Shown: positions 29,510 to 41,066, counted from the first letter of the stretch. The stretch: DNA of 64,000 nt from Aedes albopictus (GCF_035046485.1 NC_085138.1:430205265-430269264); one strand, 5' to 3'. Notes: generated by a model from the letters alone, not told the origin. Numbers and translations: made by a program.

Positions 29510-31004
29510 GTTAGGTCGATATTTTTGTTTATATTGTCTACAGGGCCATTGAAACCGTCACATAAATATAAACGTAACAAAGTATCAGAAAGCCGGCTCC
29601 AGAGGCACGTTATCCTCCATTTGGGACATTTGTGATATTGCCAAAATAAGGGCGCCTCAAAAGGGCACTGTAATAACGCATAAAGCGAAAGAGAGCCTAT
29701 AGCTCTTTACCACAGCGGGTTAAGAACAACAGAATATCCTGAATATTCAGGTCAGTGAAGTCAGTTTCACTTAATAAGTGTTTACCGAATACTCGGAAAC
29801 GCAGCTATCACATGCAAATGAATCAGCTTGCTAAATATTCGCCATGTGATAGCTGAGTCGGCAGTGGCCAGGCAGTGCTTTGACCAGAATGCTGCAATTC
29901 TGCTTTGACAGATTTGAAGGATACTTCGCCACCCTTGGAGATGGCTCAGTACAATACAATTTGGTTTGACGACATGACTCCAAACCTTGCTCCAAACTAT
30001 TCCAGTATTGTCTGTGTTGAGTAGCAGCCCAGGTGTGAATCTGAAGCTTTACCCAACGCTTCGATATCGGAATAGCAGGCTCAGGGCCAATGAAGTTTCC
30101 AGCGAAGGAAGAAGCACCCATACAAGGTGAACAGCGTTTGCTGAATTCAGCTCCTCGATTTGAGTTCGACAAGCGATAACTATATTCGACCTGCAGCTGG
30201 CTGAAGCAAGTGCTTTAATAGCAGCCTGGCTATCTGAACAGAAGTATATTAATTTGCCCATTTCGATTGTACTCCGCACATAAGAGCAAAGATTTCGGCC
30301 TGAATAACAGTGCTGTGTCTACCAAGTGAGTAAGACAGATACAGCCTAAGCTCAGGAGAATAAACACCAGCACCTGCCCTACCTTCGAGAAGGGAGCCAT
30401 CAGTGTAACATACGATGCTATCTGAAATACTTCTTTCCAGATATCCAGATGTCCACTCTTCCCGGGAAGGGAATTTTGTGGAAAATGTCCTATATACAAA
30501 ATTACAAGCAATTGTAAGATCACTTGGAGCAAGGACAACGTTGTCCCAATTCACCAAAAGTGGAAACAACGAGGTGTGTGTTGAACTACGGTTCACAGGA
30601 GTTTCCTCTAGTAAACCGAGTACCCGTAGACGGTAAGTGCAAGAAAGTGCTTCTTGTTTGAGATGAATGTGTAGTGGGGCAACGTCAAAGAGAACTTCGA
30701 GCGCTGCCGTGGGAGGTGAAGAGAACGCTCCAGACATCGCCATTAAGCACATCCTTTTCAGATGGCCTAACTTTGATTGGATCGTTCTTATTTCGCCCTT
30801 TTGCCACCACACAAGACATCCATAGGCCAATATTGGCCGAACAACAGTTGTGTAGATCCATTTGATATACTTGGGTTTAAGACCCCAAGTTGTACCAAAG
30901 GTTCGCCGGCATTGCCCGAAGGCCATACAAGCTTTCTTGATTCTGAACTCAATGTGAGGTGTCCAGGAAAGCTTGGAATCAAGAATGACTCCAACGTACT
31001 TTTC
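29510..31004 (-). pseudogene. LOA-like LINE: end of RT, RNase H and 3' region
   Basis: On the minus strand the sequence starts KYVGVILDSKLSW, typical after the RT of LINEs. It then reads VRPILAYGCLVWW and the RNase H domain with CYTDGSLLEGRAGAG (first catalytic Asp), AEIFALMCG (Glu) and FCSDSQAAIKAL (second Asp). After frame breaks, GHCRLSYHMANI and LNIQDILLFL follow, then non-coding 3' sequence to about 29510. An internal RNase H is found in the LOA/I/R1 group; LOA (Lian type) is my best guess. Multiple frameshifts make it inactive. The domain continues upstream beyond the hAT-like insertion at 31013. Confidence 0.8.
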
Positions 31005-31123
31005 CTGTTCAGCAAGGATGGGAAAAAATCATTCAATTATTGCGTATCCCTCACTCACATCCACGCACAATCTGATGCGAGTGTGCTTCTCCCCCAGCCA
31101 AGCAAAATCTTTCCACTTTCATG

Positions 31124-32223
31124 CACAGCGTAACAAAAAATAACTTTTTGTCTGTCTCAAAAGCAAATTTATGTGTCTCCGAAGGATTTTGGGCCGCTGA
31201 ATCCGAATCCGGGCTCAGATTTGCTCTAACACGTCACAATTTTGAGTTATACCCCAATTTAAAGGACAAAATATGCGATTTTGGGCTTTTTTAACTGCAA
31301 GCCATTAAGCAAGGAAATATTTTTTAAGCAATCAAAAGGTTAATTGGTCAATTAACATCTAAATCAACGACTCATGCAAAATATTCCGTTTTACCAAGTC
31401 GGATTTGATAGTTTTAAGCGATTTATGTTAGGTAGGACATTTCCCATCCAAGTCACCCTCCAAAAGTTGCATGCAAGTTTTCATACTAACATAAAATGCT
31501 TAAATCTATGAAATTTGATTAGGTAAAACGAAATATTTTGCATGAGTCGTTAATTTAGATGTTGATTGACCAATTAACCCTTTGATTGCTTAAAAAAATA
31601 TTTCCAAGCTTAATGGCTTGCAGCCAAAAAAGCCCAAAATCGCATATTTTGCCCTATAAATTGAGGTATAGCTCAAAATTGTGACGTGTTAGAGCAAATC
31701 TGAGTCCGGATTTGGGTTCAGCGCAGGGAGGTATATTAAGGGTGAGCAAATGCGTGGTCCGGCGCGCTGCCGACGCTCGGTGAATTTTCCCGTTGCTCGG
31801 TGAACTTTTGAAATTTCTTATGGAAAACTGTTCATTACTGTTCATGATTGAAATTTTTTATGGAAACTTTTTGCACCATAAAACACAAAATTCCTCCAAA
31901 AGTGAAAATAAAGCAGGAAATCATGAGGCAATGACTAACAGGCATCCACCTGATGCGATCTGGTAGCAAATATCAACGGTATTTGCTACTTTTCTGTGAT
32001 GTTTCAATATTTGAAAAAATACCAAGAACAGCTGATTGGATCTGCCATAAGAAATTTCGGTTCAGCTTCGGGTCTTTTCGGGTGAAGCTAACGAAAAATA
32101 ACTCACGCATACCTGACCAGACACGTCTGTCTTGGTACCCTTAATATACTACTCTGGGTTCAGCGGCCCAAAATCCTCCGGAGACACATAAGTTTGCTCT
32201 TGAGACAAAAAAATGTTGCGCTG
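31124..32223. mobile_element. foldback element inside the hAT-like element
   Basis: Long arms face each other: TTATGTGTCTCCGAAGGATT then TTTGGGCCGCTGAA near 31170-31200 matches the complement near 32158-32190, and a second paired block (GTCACAATTTTGAG with CTCAAAATTGTGAC) lies at 31236 and 31672. The right arm is split by the 433-bp element at 31724. Exact ends are uncertain. Confidence 0.6.
31724..32156. mobile_element. 433-bp element, third nesting level
   Basis: Ends CAGGGAGGTATATTAAGGG and CCCTTAATATACTACTCTG are flanked by a perfect 9-bp repeat GGTTCAGCG (31715-31723, 32157-32165). Nine bases fits Mutator-type elements, though one base could be chance next to an 8-bp hAT or P-type duplication. 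It is non-coding. Confidence 0.8.
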
Positions 32224-32696
32224 TGTTGCCCATTCTTTCTGATCGCCGAGCACCGGCCGTCGCAAGCAACGACGGCCAAATGAATCGCTACCGAATCTGA
32301 GTGCCGAAGACGAACGAACCAAGATTGAACGAATGTTTGCGTTCTGAGTCGGGTGCGAGAGCATTCATGTTGGAACGTTCATTTAGCGTTCAGTGGAAGC
32401 ATTCAGTACTGGGAATTGAATCAGTGAGTGCGTTTTGATTCAATCAGCTGAATGCCACTCGGTAGTTGAGAGAGCGAACTTTTTTTTCGGATACACCGAT
32501 GCAAGCTGATTCATTTCGCACTCTATTTGTTTCTCTCCTGATACGCTTCGGTGGCGTCGGTGGCGAGCCGTTCGTGTTGCCTTCGTTCTTAGTGCGCCGT
32601 GCTCTCACTCAGTATTGGGTTGTTGGCGTTCTTTTTGCTATTTTGCATCGCCGGTATTCGGGTGAGCGAATGAGTTTTCCCATGCTTGCTGTTCAG

Positions 32697-34193
32697 TCAC
32701 ATCGATTTCAGAATCAAAGAGACGCAAAAGTCGAACGCCATTACGGTTTCGCCTTTCCGTAAAAAGAACAATAGATGTTTTACTCGGATTAACCGAAAGG
32801 CCATATTGGGGACAACCTTCCACTACTTGAAGGGCGCTTTGCATCAGGTCGAAAAGGGTGGTGATACACATACCAACTAAGCATTTGGTGAATCCAATTG
32901 GAAATCATTGGAGATATACCATGACTCCGTGCGGCTTCCAATATGGCATCGAAAGGCACATTGTCAAAGGCACCCTCGATATCTAAGAAAATACCCAAAC
33001 AAGATTACTTTTGAGCAAATTCTTTCTCGATATCGTAAACAACCTTGTGTAAAAGAGTCACAGTAGACTTACCAGATTGGTAGGCATGTACGTTCGCATG
33101 AAGAGGCACGTTGGCCAGATGAACAACACGGATGTGATGATCCACAATGCGTTCTAAGCATTTCAGATGAAAAGAGGTCTGAAACTCTTTGCTTTTTCAT
33201 ACGACGCACGACCCACTTTCGGAATAAACTTTACAGTAATATCCCGCCAAGATTTGGGAATATACCCTGTAGCAAAACTGCAAACAAGTATTTTTTTCAA
33301 AACATGTTCGAAATAATCAATTCCCTTCTGAAGCAAAATAGGATAAATCCCATCTGCCCCAGGAGATTTGAAAGGAGCAAAGCTAATAAGTGTCCACTCA
33401 ATCGATTCTATAGTTACAATACTCCGAGCCGAAGCCAGGGAATCGTAACTACAAGAAAAGACATCAGGTTCATCCGAAGATGTAATATCTACACATCCAG
33501 GGAAGTGTGTGCTGAATAAGCATTCCAGAACTTCCTCATCAGAGGAAGTCAGATCACCATTTGGCAACCGAAGTTCGTTCACTCGGAAATCCTTAGATTT
33601 CGCAAGGATTTTATCTAACCGACTGACTTCACTCAAACTGGAAACATTTTTACAAAGGTTTTTCCAGCCGGATCGTTCAGCAGACCGGAGAGCTTTCCTG
33701 TAGGCCTTGCGAGCCGACCTGAAAGCCTCCGTACCAACCGAACGTCGGCTGTTCCAACTCTTTCTATATTGTTTCCTGAGTTTCGCCAGATCAGAGTTCC
33801 ACCAAGGTGTTCCTCTTGTGATCTTCACAGACCGTAGAGGGCATGCTTTTTCAAAAGCTTCCATGATGAAGGTCGTTGTAGTATCAACGGCATCATCTAA
33901 ATCACTTGGAGTGTCAATGGACGGTGAGTATCCATGAAATTTGGCCGCAACCAAATCAGTAGAGATCCCAGTTTGTTGATCGGGGATTCCTGAAACGCAA
34001 TGTTTGCGAAGTAACATTTAAATGTTCAAAAAAGATGTAGCGATGGTCAGATAAAGATTCTTCATCTGACATATGCCAATTGGTCAGCTCGTGACTAATT
34101 CTACTAGAACAAAGCGTTATGTCTAACACTTCCTCTCTAGCAGATACCATGAAGGTTGGGCGGTTGCCTATGTTAAGTAATGCAAGATCTGTA
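32697..34193 (-). pseudogene. LOA-like LINE: endonuclease end and RT
   Basis: Minus strand, right to left. The end of the endonuclease (MVSAREEVLDITLCS, WHMSDEESLSDHRYI) is followed by the linker and RT start in a 284-codon frame (33163-34017), with ITRGTPWWNSDLAKLRKQYR, FKSPGADGIYPILLQ and IPKSWRDITVKFIPK. After frameshifts come HAYQSGKSTVTLLH, FLDIEGAFDNV, and then directly GCPQYGLSVNPSKT. The segment that should hold the catalytic FADD box is missing near 32880, so an internal deletion removed the active site. Confidence 0.82.
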
Positions 34194-35103
34194 GAGTAAA
34201 GTGGGGCAAAAGTTCAAGTGGGGCAAGAGTTTCTTTTGAAGTTTTTGAGCTTAATTCAAATGATGTCTTTCGGGTGTCAAGGTTGTTCGATGCCTTTTTG
34301 GAAAAGAGTCTTTCACTCCAAAAATTATGAAAATTGATCAATATTTCGAAAAGTTATGACAAAATGTTGGTTTTTGATCAAAAAATTGTAATATGCGATG
34401 GTCCTTCCGACGCATGGAATGGAATTGTAATGAAATCGAATTCGATATTTTATTTTGGGGCGTAACTAGGTATATTTTGAAGATGCTTTAGCATGTATAA
34501 TTTTTTTCAAAAAAGTTTTGGAAATCATATTTTACACATAGTGGGGCAAAAGTTCGAATTGTGGGGCAAGAGTTCGAGTCATGTGGCAACTTTGGGTAAA
34601 ACCCTAAAATTCTGCAAAATGTACATATTATCTCTAAAAATGATGGAATTAGTGAAAAAATTCGATCGAAGTAGAACAAAAACCTTGTTTTATCTGAATT
34701 TGGCGGAAAACTACTAATTTTTGGTAAAGTAAATTTAATTCTGATTTGGGTAAAATCCAGATCGAACTTTAAAGTGTATTCAAATTCCAACATCAAATAT
34801 TTATTGGTTTTAGGTATTACAATTACCAAAGTGTCGAAATAGTGTGCTACGGATAGCGGAATACCACAAACACTAGATTCGAACTTTTGCCCCAGTGGTG
34901 GGGCAAGGGTTCGAATTAGACACACACATACAAAAAGTGTTGTAACTCAAAATTGAAAAGACATTTGGCGTAACTTTGTTCAGCAAAATTTTAGCTCATG
35001 GATGGTAGAATCACCACACGGTATTCATTTATTTTGATCTGCTTCGATTTCTTGAAAATAATTGAATTTTCAACTAGGGTCGAACTTTTGCCCCACCTTA
35101 CTC
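34194..35103. mobile_element. 910-bp TA-target MITE in the LINE endonuclease
   Basis: Ends GAGTAAAGTGGGGCAAAAG and its complement match with one mismatch and are flanked by TA on both sides (34192-34193, 35104-35105). Removing the element and one TA joins the endonuclease frame as SLMEYLSS|TDLALLN. The motif GTGGGGCAAAAGTTCGA recurs inside. There is no transposase. mariner/Tc1-type by target only. Confidence 0.85.
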
Positions 35104-35105
35104 TA

Positions 35106-35620
35106 CTACTTAAGTACTCCATCAAACTGGAGCCTCTCAAGTTAATGTCTGAGCTGCCTCAGATGATATGGTGAGCATTGGCATCACTGCCAACAATTAG
35201 CGGAAGGCCTTTTGAAGTACAGTATGCGATGACTTGTTTGAAAGCATCCGTAGGGGATGGTTCATCATGCGGTAAATAAACCGAACAATAGACGTATTTC
35301 CTATTGAGGTTTCCAACAGATACATCAATTGTGATAGCACATACATCTCTGGTGGTTAGTTCAGAGATGAGTGTAGCAACTATTGCGTTGTTGACAAGCA
35401 CACAGGCTCGAGACATGACACGCGAGTTTGCTATTTCATGTTTACTGAAAGTAGCAAACACCGGGTTTACAAGGTTTCCTAGATAGAAATTCCCCTTACG
35501 GAAGTAAGGTTCTTGGAACAAGGCCACTTGGGCTGAACCATTTTGCATAAGTCTGCAAAGATTGATTGTTGCAGTTCTTTTATGCTGAAGATTGATCTGA
35601 GCTATCCTAACCGTAGCCAC
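35106..35620 (-). pseudogene. LOA-like LINE: endonuclease N-terminal part
   Basis: Apurinic-type endonuclease of the LINE, starting MATVRIAQINLQHKR (Asn of the active site in INLQ). It continues with VALFQEPYF (Glu), VCAITIDVS and GLPLIVGSDANAHH (SDANA with Asp/Asn). A TGA at 35161 replaces the Trp usual after HHII; past it the frame continues GSSDINLRGSSLMEYL to the MITE. This is the N-terminus of the ORF2 whose RT lies at 32697-34017. Confidence 0.85.
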
Positions 35621-36160
35621 TACACAAACTAGGCAAGATTAAACTCTTCGCAACAACAAAACCGAATCGGTATCGATTGGAAAACGCCAAAGGCGAGGAT
35701 ACACAGAATACACTGTGTAAATCGCATAATGCGAAACCATATAGGTAAAAATTTAAACTAATTAACAACATCTTCATAATCCCGCCCTTATTTAGCCTCA
35801 AGTGACACTAAAGAAGGGCAGCCGATTGTCTCGGAGAAACACAAAGTCCACTGCACCATTGCTCCAGCTAGCGCAGTAAGGGCAACATGCTGTGGAGGGC
35901 GCTCTGGTACTCCACAGGCTCCGTTTGCGGTTAGGTTTTAATTAAAACCCCCCTAGCCATTCATTCCTAGGCACGGTAAGCATGAAGTCGCATCACACCA
36001 TGAATTAGGGGTCACCTGTTGGTGGACTCTTACCACCGGAACAGGCGGTCCGTAGTGTTATTCTCAGCCAATTGAGACAATCGCTATCGACACTACACAG
36101 CTATCTAGGCTGATCGAGAAAATAAGTTAATATTGATGATCAACTTCATACGGGCTCGAA
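35621..36160 (-). mobile_element. LOA-like LINE, untranslated region upstream of ORF2
   Basis: GC-richer non-coding sequence continuous with the endonuclease ORF, with no nucleic-acid-binding ORF1 visible. It ends where the next LINE fragment begins, so the copy is probably 5'-truncated. Assignment to the same element is by continuity. Confidence 0.5.
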
Positions 36161-36164
36161 CAGC

Positions 36165-36688
36165 CAAGCCTCACTCCAGCAACGACCCGAATTGGATCGG
36201 ACGAGACATCGCATCGTTGTGCAGTACTCTGCACGAAAATGCCCTTTACTGTGCTTCAATGAGATCGATGATTTTCTCAGAGACACCCTTGCGCCTAAGA
36301 GCTTCCCACAAACTTTCGTGATTAATACGGTCGAAAGCTTTTCCGTTATCAATGAACACCAGGTAGAGAGAATCTTGGATTTCATTGATTTGCTCCAAGA
36401 TGATAGAGAGTGTGATAAATGGTCCACACAAGATCGTCCGGCACGGAATTCTGCTTGCTGCCGACTGGAGAGTTGCGTCAATCTTCTCCTGTATCCGGTT
36501 AAGGATCACTTTGCAGAGTACTTTGAGAATGAAGCACAGCAACATGACACCCCGCCAATTATCGCACACAATCAGGTCACCCTTCTTAGGCACTTTTACT
36601 AAGACGCCGTGCATCCAGTCTACCGGAAATGTCGTGGTTTCCCATATATTGCAGAATAATTGATGCAGCAGTTGTGCAGATAGGGTCA
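36165..36688 (-). pseudogene. LINE RT fragment, same family as 27727-28621
   Basis: Minus strand: LSAQLLHQLFCNIWE, VPKKGDLIVCDNWRGVMLL, a palm start with VFIDNGKAFDRINHESLWEALRR, then a frameshifted stretch whose DNA (ACCCGAATTGGATCGGA) matches the upstream end of 27727-28621. It covers the fingers and first palm motif only. It is truncated at both ends and lies next to a GTGGGGTAAGATGCC-type repeat. Confidence 0.75.
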
Positions 36689-37385
36689 AGTGGGGTAAGA
36701 TGCCATTTTTCAAACTTTCATCGTTTTCAATGATAAATAGGTTCATTTTCTAGGCTTTCAAAGTGTTAACAGCAACTAGACAATATTTGCTCGATACATC
36801 AGCAAAAATATTCACTAAACTAATGCATTTTCATCGATTTATTGCGATTTCCAAAACTGGTTCGTAAAACGGAAGTGGTGCAAAAAGGCCATCTGCCATG
36901 GGGTAAGATGCCACTTCATGAAAACGTTCAAAAAATACGTCCATCATTTTTAGGGTATTTCTGACTCCCTTTGCTCCTCTGGTCCGCTTTTTTTTATGCT
37001 CAATACATGGAGTGTCAACCCTCTCCCCGCTAAAGGATGGTCGTCATATTTGAATGACCCCTAACATGAAAAGCGTAGACATCAACAACCATGCGCCTCC
37101 ATGGGTGCCTCAATCTCCTTGGAAACACATGGCTGGTGATAAAATCACCCGAAAACCTTAATTGCAAGCACGAAAAACCGGAAGTTGCCTGTTTTCATTG
37201 GGAAATCGAAAGATTTTCCATGGGTATGGCGGCCTGGCCTCTAGAAGAATGTTTTATGTAAACATATCTTGACACCATTCACCTATAGTAAAAGTCAAAT
37301 CACATCGAGGAATGATTTTATATGTTGGGCCATTTTACCCCATCTTGGCATTTTGGGCTTTGTTCCCCTACTAAGGGGTCCATGA
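36689..37385. mobile_element. probable MITE, GTGGGGTAAGATGCC family
   Basis: GTGGGGTAAGATGCC near 36693, GGGGTAAGATGCCACTTC near 36900, and the complementary TTTTACCCCATCTTGGCA near 37335 outline an AT-rich element truncating the LINE fragment. Exact ends are not definable. The motif resembles the ends of 34194-35103. Confidence 0.45.
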
Positions 37386-39043
37386 CGGGGTCAGGTTTGA
37401 GCATATCATATAGGTAAATGCACTTGGCCTACCTCTTGCATCACCATATTCATTCAACCAACCTATCCAAATCCAGAACGCACATGTTGAAGTGCACGAG
37501 TTAAACTGCTATCTTTTTTTCTGTCTGATTTATGAAGTACGGAACGAGCAAACGCAGAAGTCATTTTTTCCTATTTCAACCGAAAAAAAAACCCTGCCTC
37601 TCTCCGGTAGGTAACTGGCATGCACACGCCAACCAAAATGTAATCCCGAAACAGACAGACACTAGGTACTATTTGGTTCTGTTCTTGTTGCCCGATGATG
37701 GTTGGCGTACCACGCCACCGCACCGCCAGGAGCATTGAATTATGAGAGTTCTGGCCGAGTGCGTGTTCTTGCATAATAATTGGTTTGTACGTTCCGGGAA
37801 TGCTCAAGTACCGATTAGACTTTCGCCCAAACGCACGTTGCTCTGTTTGCTTTGGCTTTTCTCTCTCTGGGCTTCCAACAACCAGGCCCATCGGAGGTAA
37901 TCGGAAAAGATTTATTATTTGTTTAACTTATCTAATCATCGGACCTGAAATTATTGGTCTTTCACCGATTCTGATGGCTGATGGTCGCGTCCTTTGGCTG
38001 GAGTGGCTCCGAAGCAGATAGCGTCAGGTTTGACAAATCCTTCAACAAATCGTTGTCAGATAGTCATCGTGTTCAAACGAACGAAAGAGTTTTTTACGAG
38101 GAAATCGATTGACACAAACCACAGCTGTTACAAGCTGCCAGTGGCTGTGGCTGTTGCTGCGGTGGATCGGAACGACTCATCAAATATTTACTTTCATTTG
38201 GAGCGATAAATTTCCTTCTGATCATTTCGAGAGAACGCACGCACGAGTGTCGATTTGGTTGTTGGGCTGGGCGAGCAACGTCTGATCAATTTCGTCGAAA
38301 GTAATTAAATGGCAACAAATCACTATTCGGAAACGCTGTGGGCTACCCAAATTCAGATTTTTTTTCCTCGTATCGTATCTACGGGCATTATATTAATGTG
38401 GTTGTTTGTCGCACGTGCACACTTCAGAAGCTGACTTAAAGGTATTCCTCACGTCACATTGTTGCTGGTTAGTGGTTGTGTCCACAACCGATCAGCGGAA
38501 GTGATGGCCATGGGAGACCGAGAAAGTTTGTTTCTCCGCTGTTTCGATGCTTATGCTTGAATTCCATCTCAGGGGCTTAATTAGAATGTTGGTGCAATGT
38601 CGTAAATTACAAATCAATTAACATCGGCTTTCGGTTTACGAACGGATACGTGTTTGCTTTTTCGGAGGTGTGTTTTCTCAATCTTTGGGTTATTTGAACG
38701 TTGTTGAGAACCGCAGATCGACAGGAATAATTAATGCCCAAATGGGAGTTCTTTCGTCGCTTGAGATGCCAGATCCATCGGTGATTGGATTGTGTTCGAA
38801 TGTAAATGAGACAAGTTTAGTTTAGTGTAAAGAAGAGTTGAGCGATGTTTGCCATAGGCATTAGTGAGCGTTTTTGGTGGCGTATTCTCAGATGTGGGTG
38901 TTGCTATCGGAAGTTGAATGCCACTGGGACAACGACTCCCTTGGGGGTAGTTTAGGCATATATTGTGTTATAAAAAGCCACACTGATTTTACAATGCTTT
39001 TCCGGTTTGAGCAAATATGTGAAGAAGAGCTTCGTGTTCTAAA
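37386..39043. other. unassigned DNA, no repeats seen
   Basis: Moderate-complexity sequence without TE similarity or a supportable reading frame. It could be intergenic or intronic host DNA. Confidence 0.35.
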
Positions 39044-39098
39044 GGGCCAATATAACCGTTGCGGTAAGCGCACGGGTATTCAGCAAAACCATGCTGAG
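39044..39098 (+). mobile_element. Feilai-type SINE, 5' part (split by a LINE)
   Basis: GGGCCAATATAACCGTTGCGG and following bases match the A-box half of the full SINE at 41873-42155, including CGCACGGGTATTCAGCA. It ends with GCTGAG (39093-39098). The SINE resumes after the LINE at another GCTGAG. Confidence 0.75.
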
Positions 39099-40777
39099 CA
39101 CCTCAATGGCGACGTTGCAAGTACCGAACTGCCGTTTGCAGCATAGTTGTCCCATGTTAATAGGAATTTCCATAGAACATGGGACAACTATGCCGCACAC
39201 GGCAGCGAAGGTGGCGTGGTAACATATCTAGGAGTATGTGCACAGGACGAAAGACTTCCGGCCCCTGACCTCCAAGAGATTGAGGAGGAGGTTGGCCGGT
39301 TGAAAAATAACAAAGCCGCTGGAGCAGATCAACTGCCAAACGAGCTTCTTAAATACGGCGGAGAAGCACTGGTGAGAGCACTACACTGGGTCATTATCAA
39401 GATTTGGGAGGAGGAAGTATTACCGGAGGAATGGATGGAAGGTATCGTGTGTCCCATCTACAAAAAGGACGACAAGTTGGATTGCGGGAACTACCACGCG
39501 ATCACATTACTGAGCGCTGCCTACAAGATACTCTCTTCAAATTTTATGCCGCCGTCTATCACCGATTGCAAGAGAGTTAGTGGGGCAACATCAGGCTGGT
39601 TTTATGGGTGAACGCGCTACAACGGACCATATGTTCGCCATCCGCCAGGTGTTGCAGAAATGCCGCGAATACAAAGTATGCCCACACATCACTAGTTCTT
39701 CGATTTCAAATCGGCGTATGATGCAATCGATCGAGACAGCTATGGCAGATTATGCACGAATACGGATTCCCGGATAAACTGATACGATTGATCAAGGCGA
39801 CGATGGATCGAATGATGTGCGTAGTTCGAGTATCAGGGACACTCTCGAGTCCCTTCGAATCTCGCAGAGGGTTACGGCAAGGTGATGGTCTTTCGTGCTT
39901 GCTGTTCAACATTGCTTTGGAGGGTGTAATAAGAAGAGCGGGGATAAACACGAGTGGGACGATTCTCACGAAATCCGTTCAGCTGCTTGGTTTCGCCGAT
40001 GATATTGATATTATTGCTCGTAAATTTGAGACGATGGCGGAAACGTACATCCGACTAAAGAGTGAAGCCAGGCGAATCGGATTAGTCATTAATGTGTCGA
40101 AGACAAAGTACATGATGGCAAAGGGCTCCAGGGAGGAATCACCGCGCCCGCCACCCCGAATTCATATCGACGGTGATGAAATCGAGGCGGTTGAAGAATT
40201 CGTGTACTTGGGCTCACTGGTGACCGACGACAACGACACCAGCAGAGAAATTCAGAGGCGCATTGTGGCAGGAAATCGTGCTTACTTTGGACTCCGCAGA
40301 ACTCTACGATCGGATAAAGTTCGCCGGAAAACGAAGTTAACTATCAACAAAACGTTGATTAGACCGGTCGTCCTCTATGGGCACGAAACATGGACCCTAC
40401 GTGCAGAGGACCAACGCGCCCTTTGAGTTTTCGAACGGAAGGTGTTGCGTGCCATCTACGGCAGGGTGCAGATGGAAGACGGGACTTGGAGAAGAATGAA
40501 CCACGAGCTGCATCAGCTGCTGAGAGTACCAACCATCGTCCGCACCACAGGATGTCGACTAAACTAAACCTGGTTCTCGAGAGTCATCCGACCGGTACAA
40601 AAAGGCGTGATGCGCAGCGAACTAGGTGGGTCGACCAAGTGGAGAACGATCTGCGGACCCTACGCAGAGTGCGGAACTGGAGTCAAACAGCCATGGACCG
40701 AGTGGAATGGAGACGGCTACTATGTACAGCAGAGGTTACCCCGGCCTTAGCCTGATCGGTAAGTAAGTAATCCTGAG
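39099..40777 (+). pseudogene. RTE-like LINE, 5'-truncated, inserted in a SINE
   Basis: Reverse transcriptase and C-terminal part only. After HLNGDVASTE, interrupted by the 77-bp hairpin at 39129, come KAAGADQLPNELL, PEEWMEGIVCPIYKKDD, a frameshift, QAGFMGERATTDHMF, another frameshift, FPDKLIRLIKATMD, GLRQGDGLSCLLFNIALE, catalytic GFADDIDII and EFVYLGSLV. An in-frame TGA near 40425 (RAL*VFERKVLR) precedes the end in yet another frame (RTRWVDQVENDLRTLRRVR). The GTAAGTAAGTAA tail (40759-40770) is typical of RTE elements. GCTGAG flanks both sides. Confidence 0.85.
39129..39205. mobile_element. 77-bp hairpin micro-MITE, copy 3 (in LINE RT)
   Basis: CTGCC start, GGCAG end, GCATAGTTGTCCCATG core and AATAGGAA in the loop, with CGAA duplicated at 39125-39128 and 39206-39209. 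It adds 81 bases, keeping frame but introducing an in-frame TAG; without it the LINE frame reads through. The outer stem differs in sequence from the other two copies. Confidence 0.9.
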
Positions 40778-41066
40778 GCTGAGGGGTTCGATTCCTGGTC
40801 GGTCCAGGAACTTTTCGAAATGGAAATATCCTTGACTTCGTTGGGCTTTCACAGTATCTTCGTACCAGCTACACGATATACACATACAAAATTGTCATTG
40901 GCAGAGTTTATAATTGTCACTCAGTAAATAATTGTGGAAGTAGGGCTGAAAGTCTCTTTGATAAGATTTGTCAATCAATCAAACAATTGTGAAAGTGCTC
41001 ATAGAACACTTAGCTGAAAATCAGGCATTGTCACGCTTGAGACGTTGCGTTAAGAAGAAGAAGAAC
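40778..41066 (+). mobile_element. Feilai-type SINE, 3' part
   Basis: Begins with the second GCTGAG, then the B box GGTTCGATTCC (40785-40795), the shared body, and ends in the AAGAAGAAGAA tail. With 39044-39098 it makes one nearly complete SINE. Confidence 0.82.

Larger units (their letters stand above)
31013..32688. mobile_element. 1,676-bp hAT-like nonautonomous element
   Basis: Ends CAAGGATGGGAAAA and TTTTCCCATGCTTG (13 of 14 complementary) lie between perfect 8-bp duplications CTGTTCAG (31005-31012, 32689-32696), as hAT transposases produce. Deleting it with one duplication joins the LINE frame at VTEQ|EKYVG. There is no transposase. The interior holds a foldback with a further insertion. 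Confidence 0.88.

Noticed and set aside
30249..30926. RNase H region as a stand-alone host gene
   Set aside because: It is continuous with LINE reverse transcriptase sequence and has LINE-specific flanking motifs.
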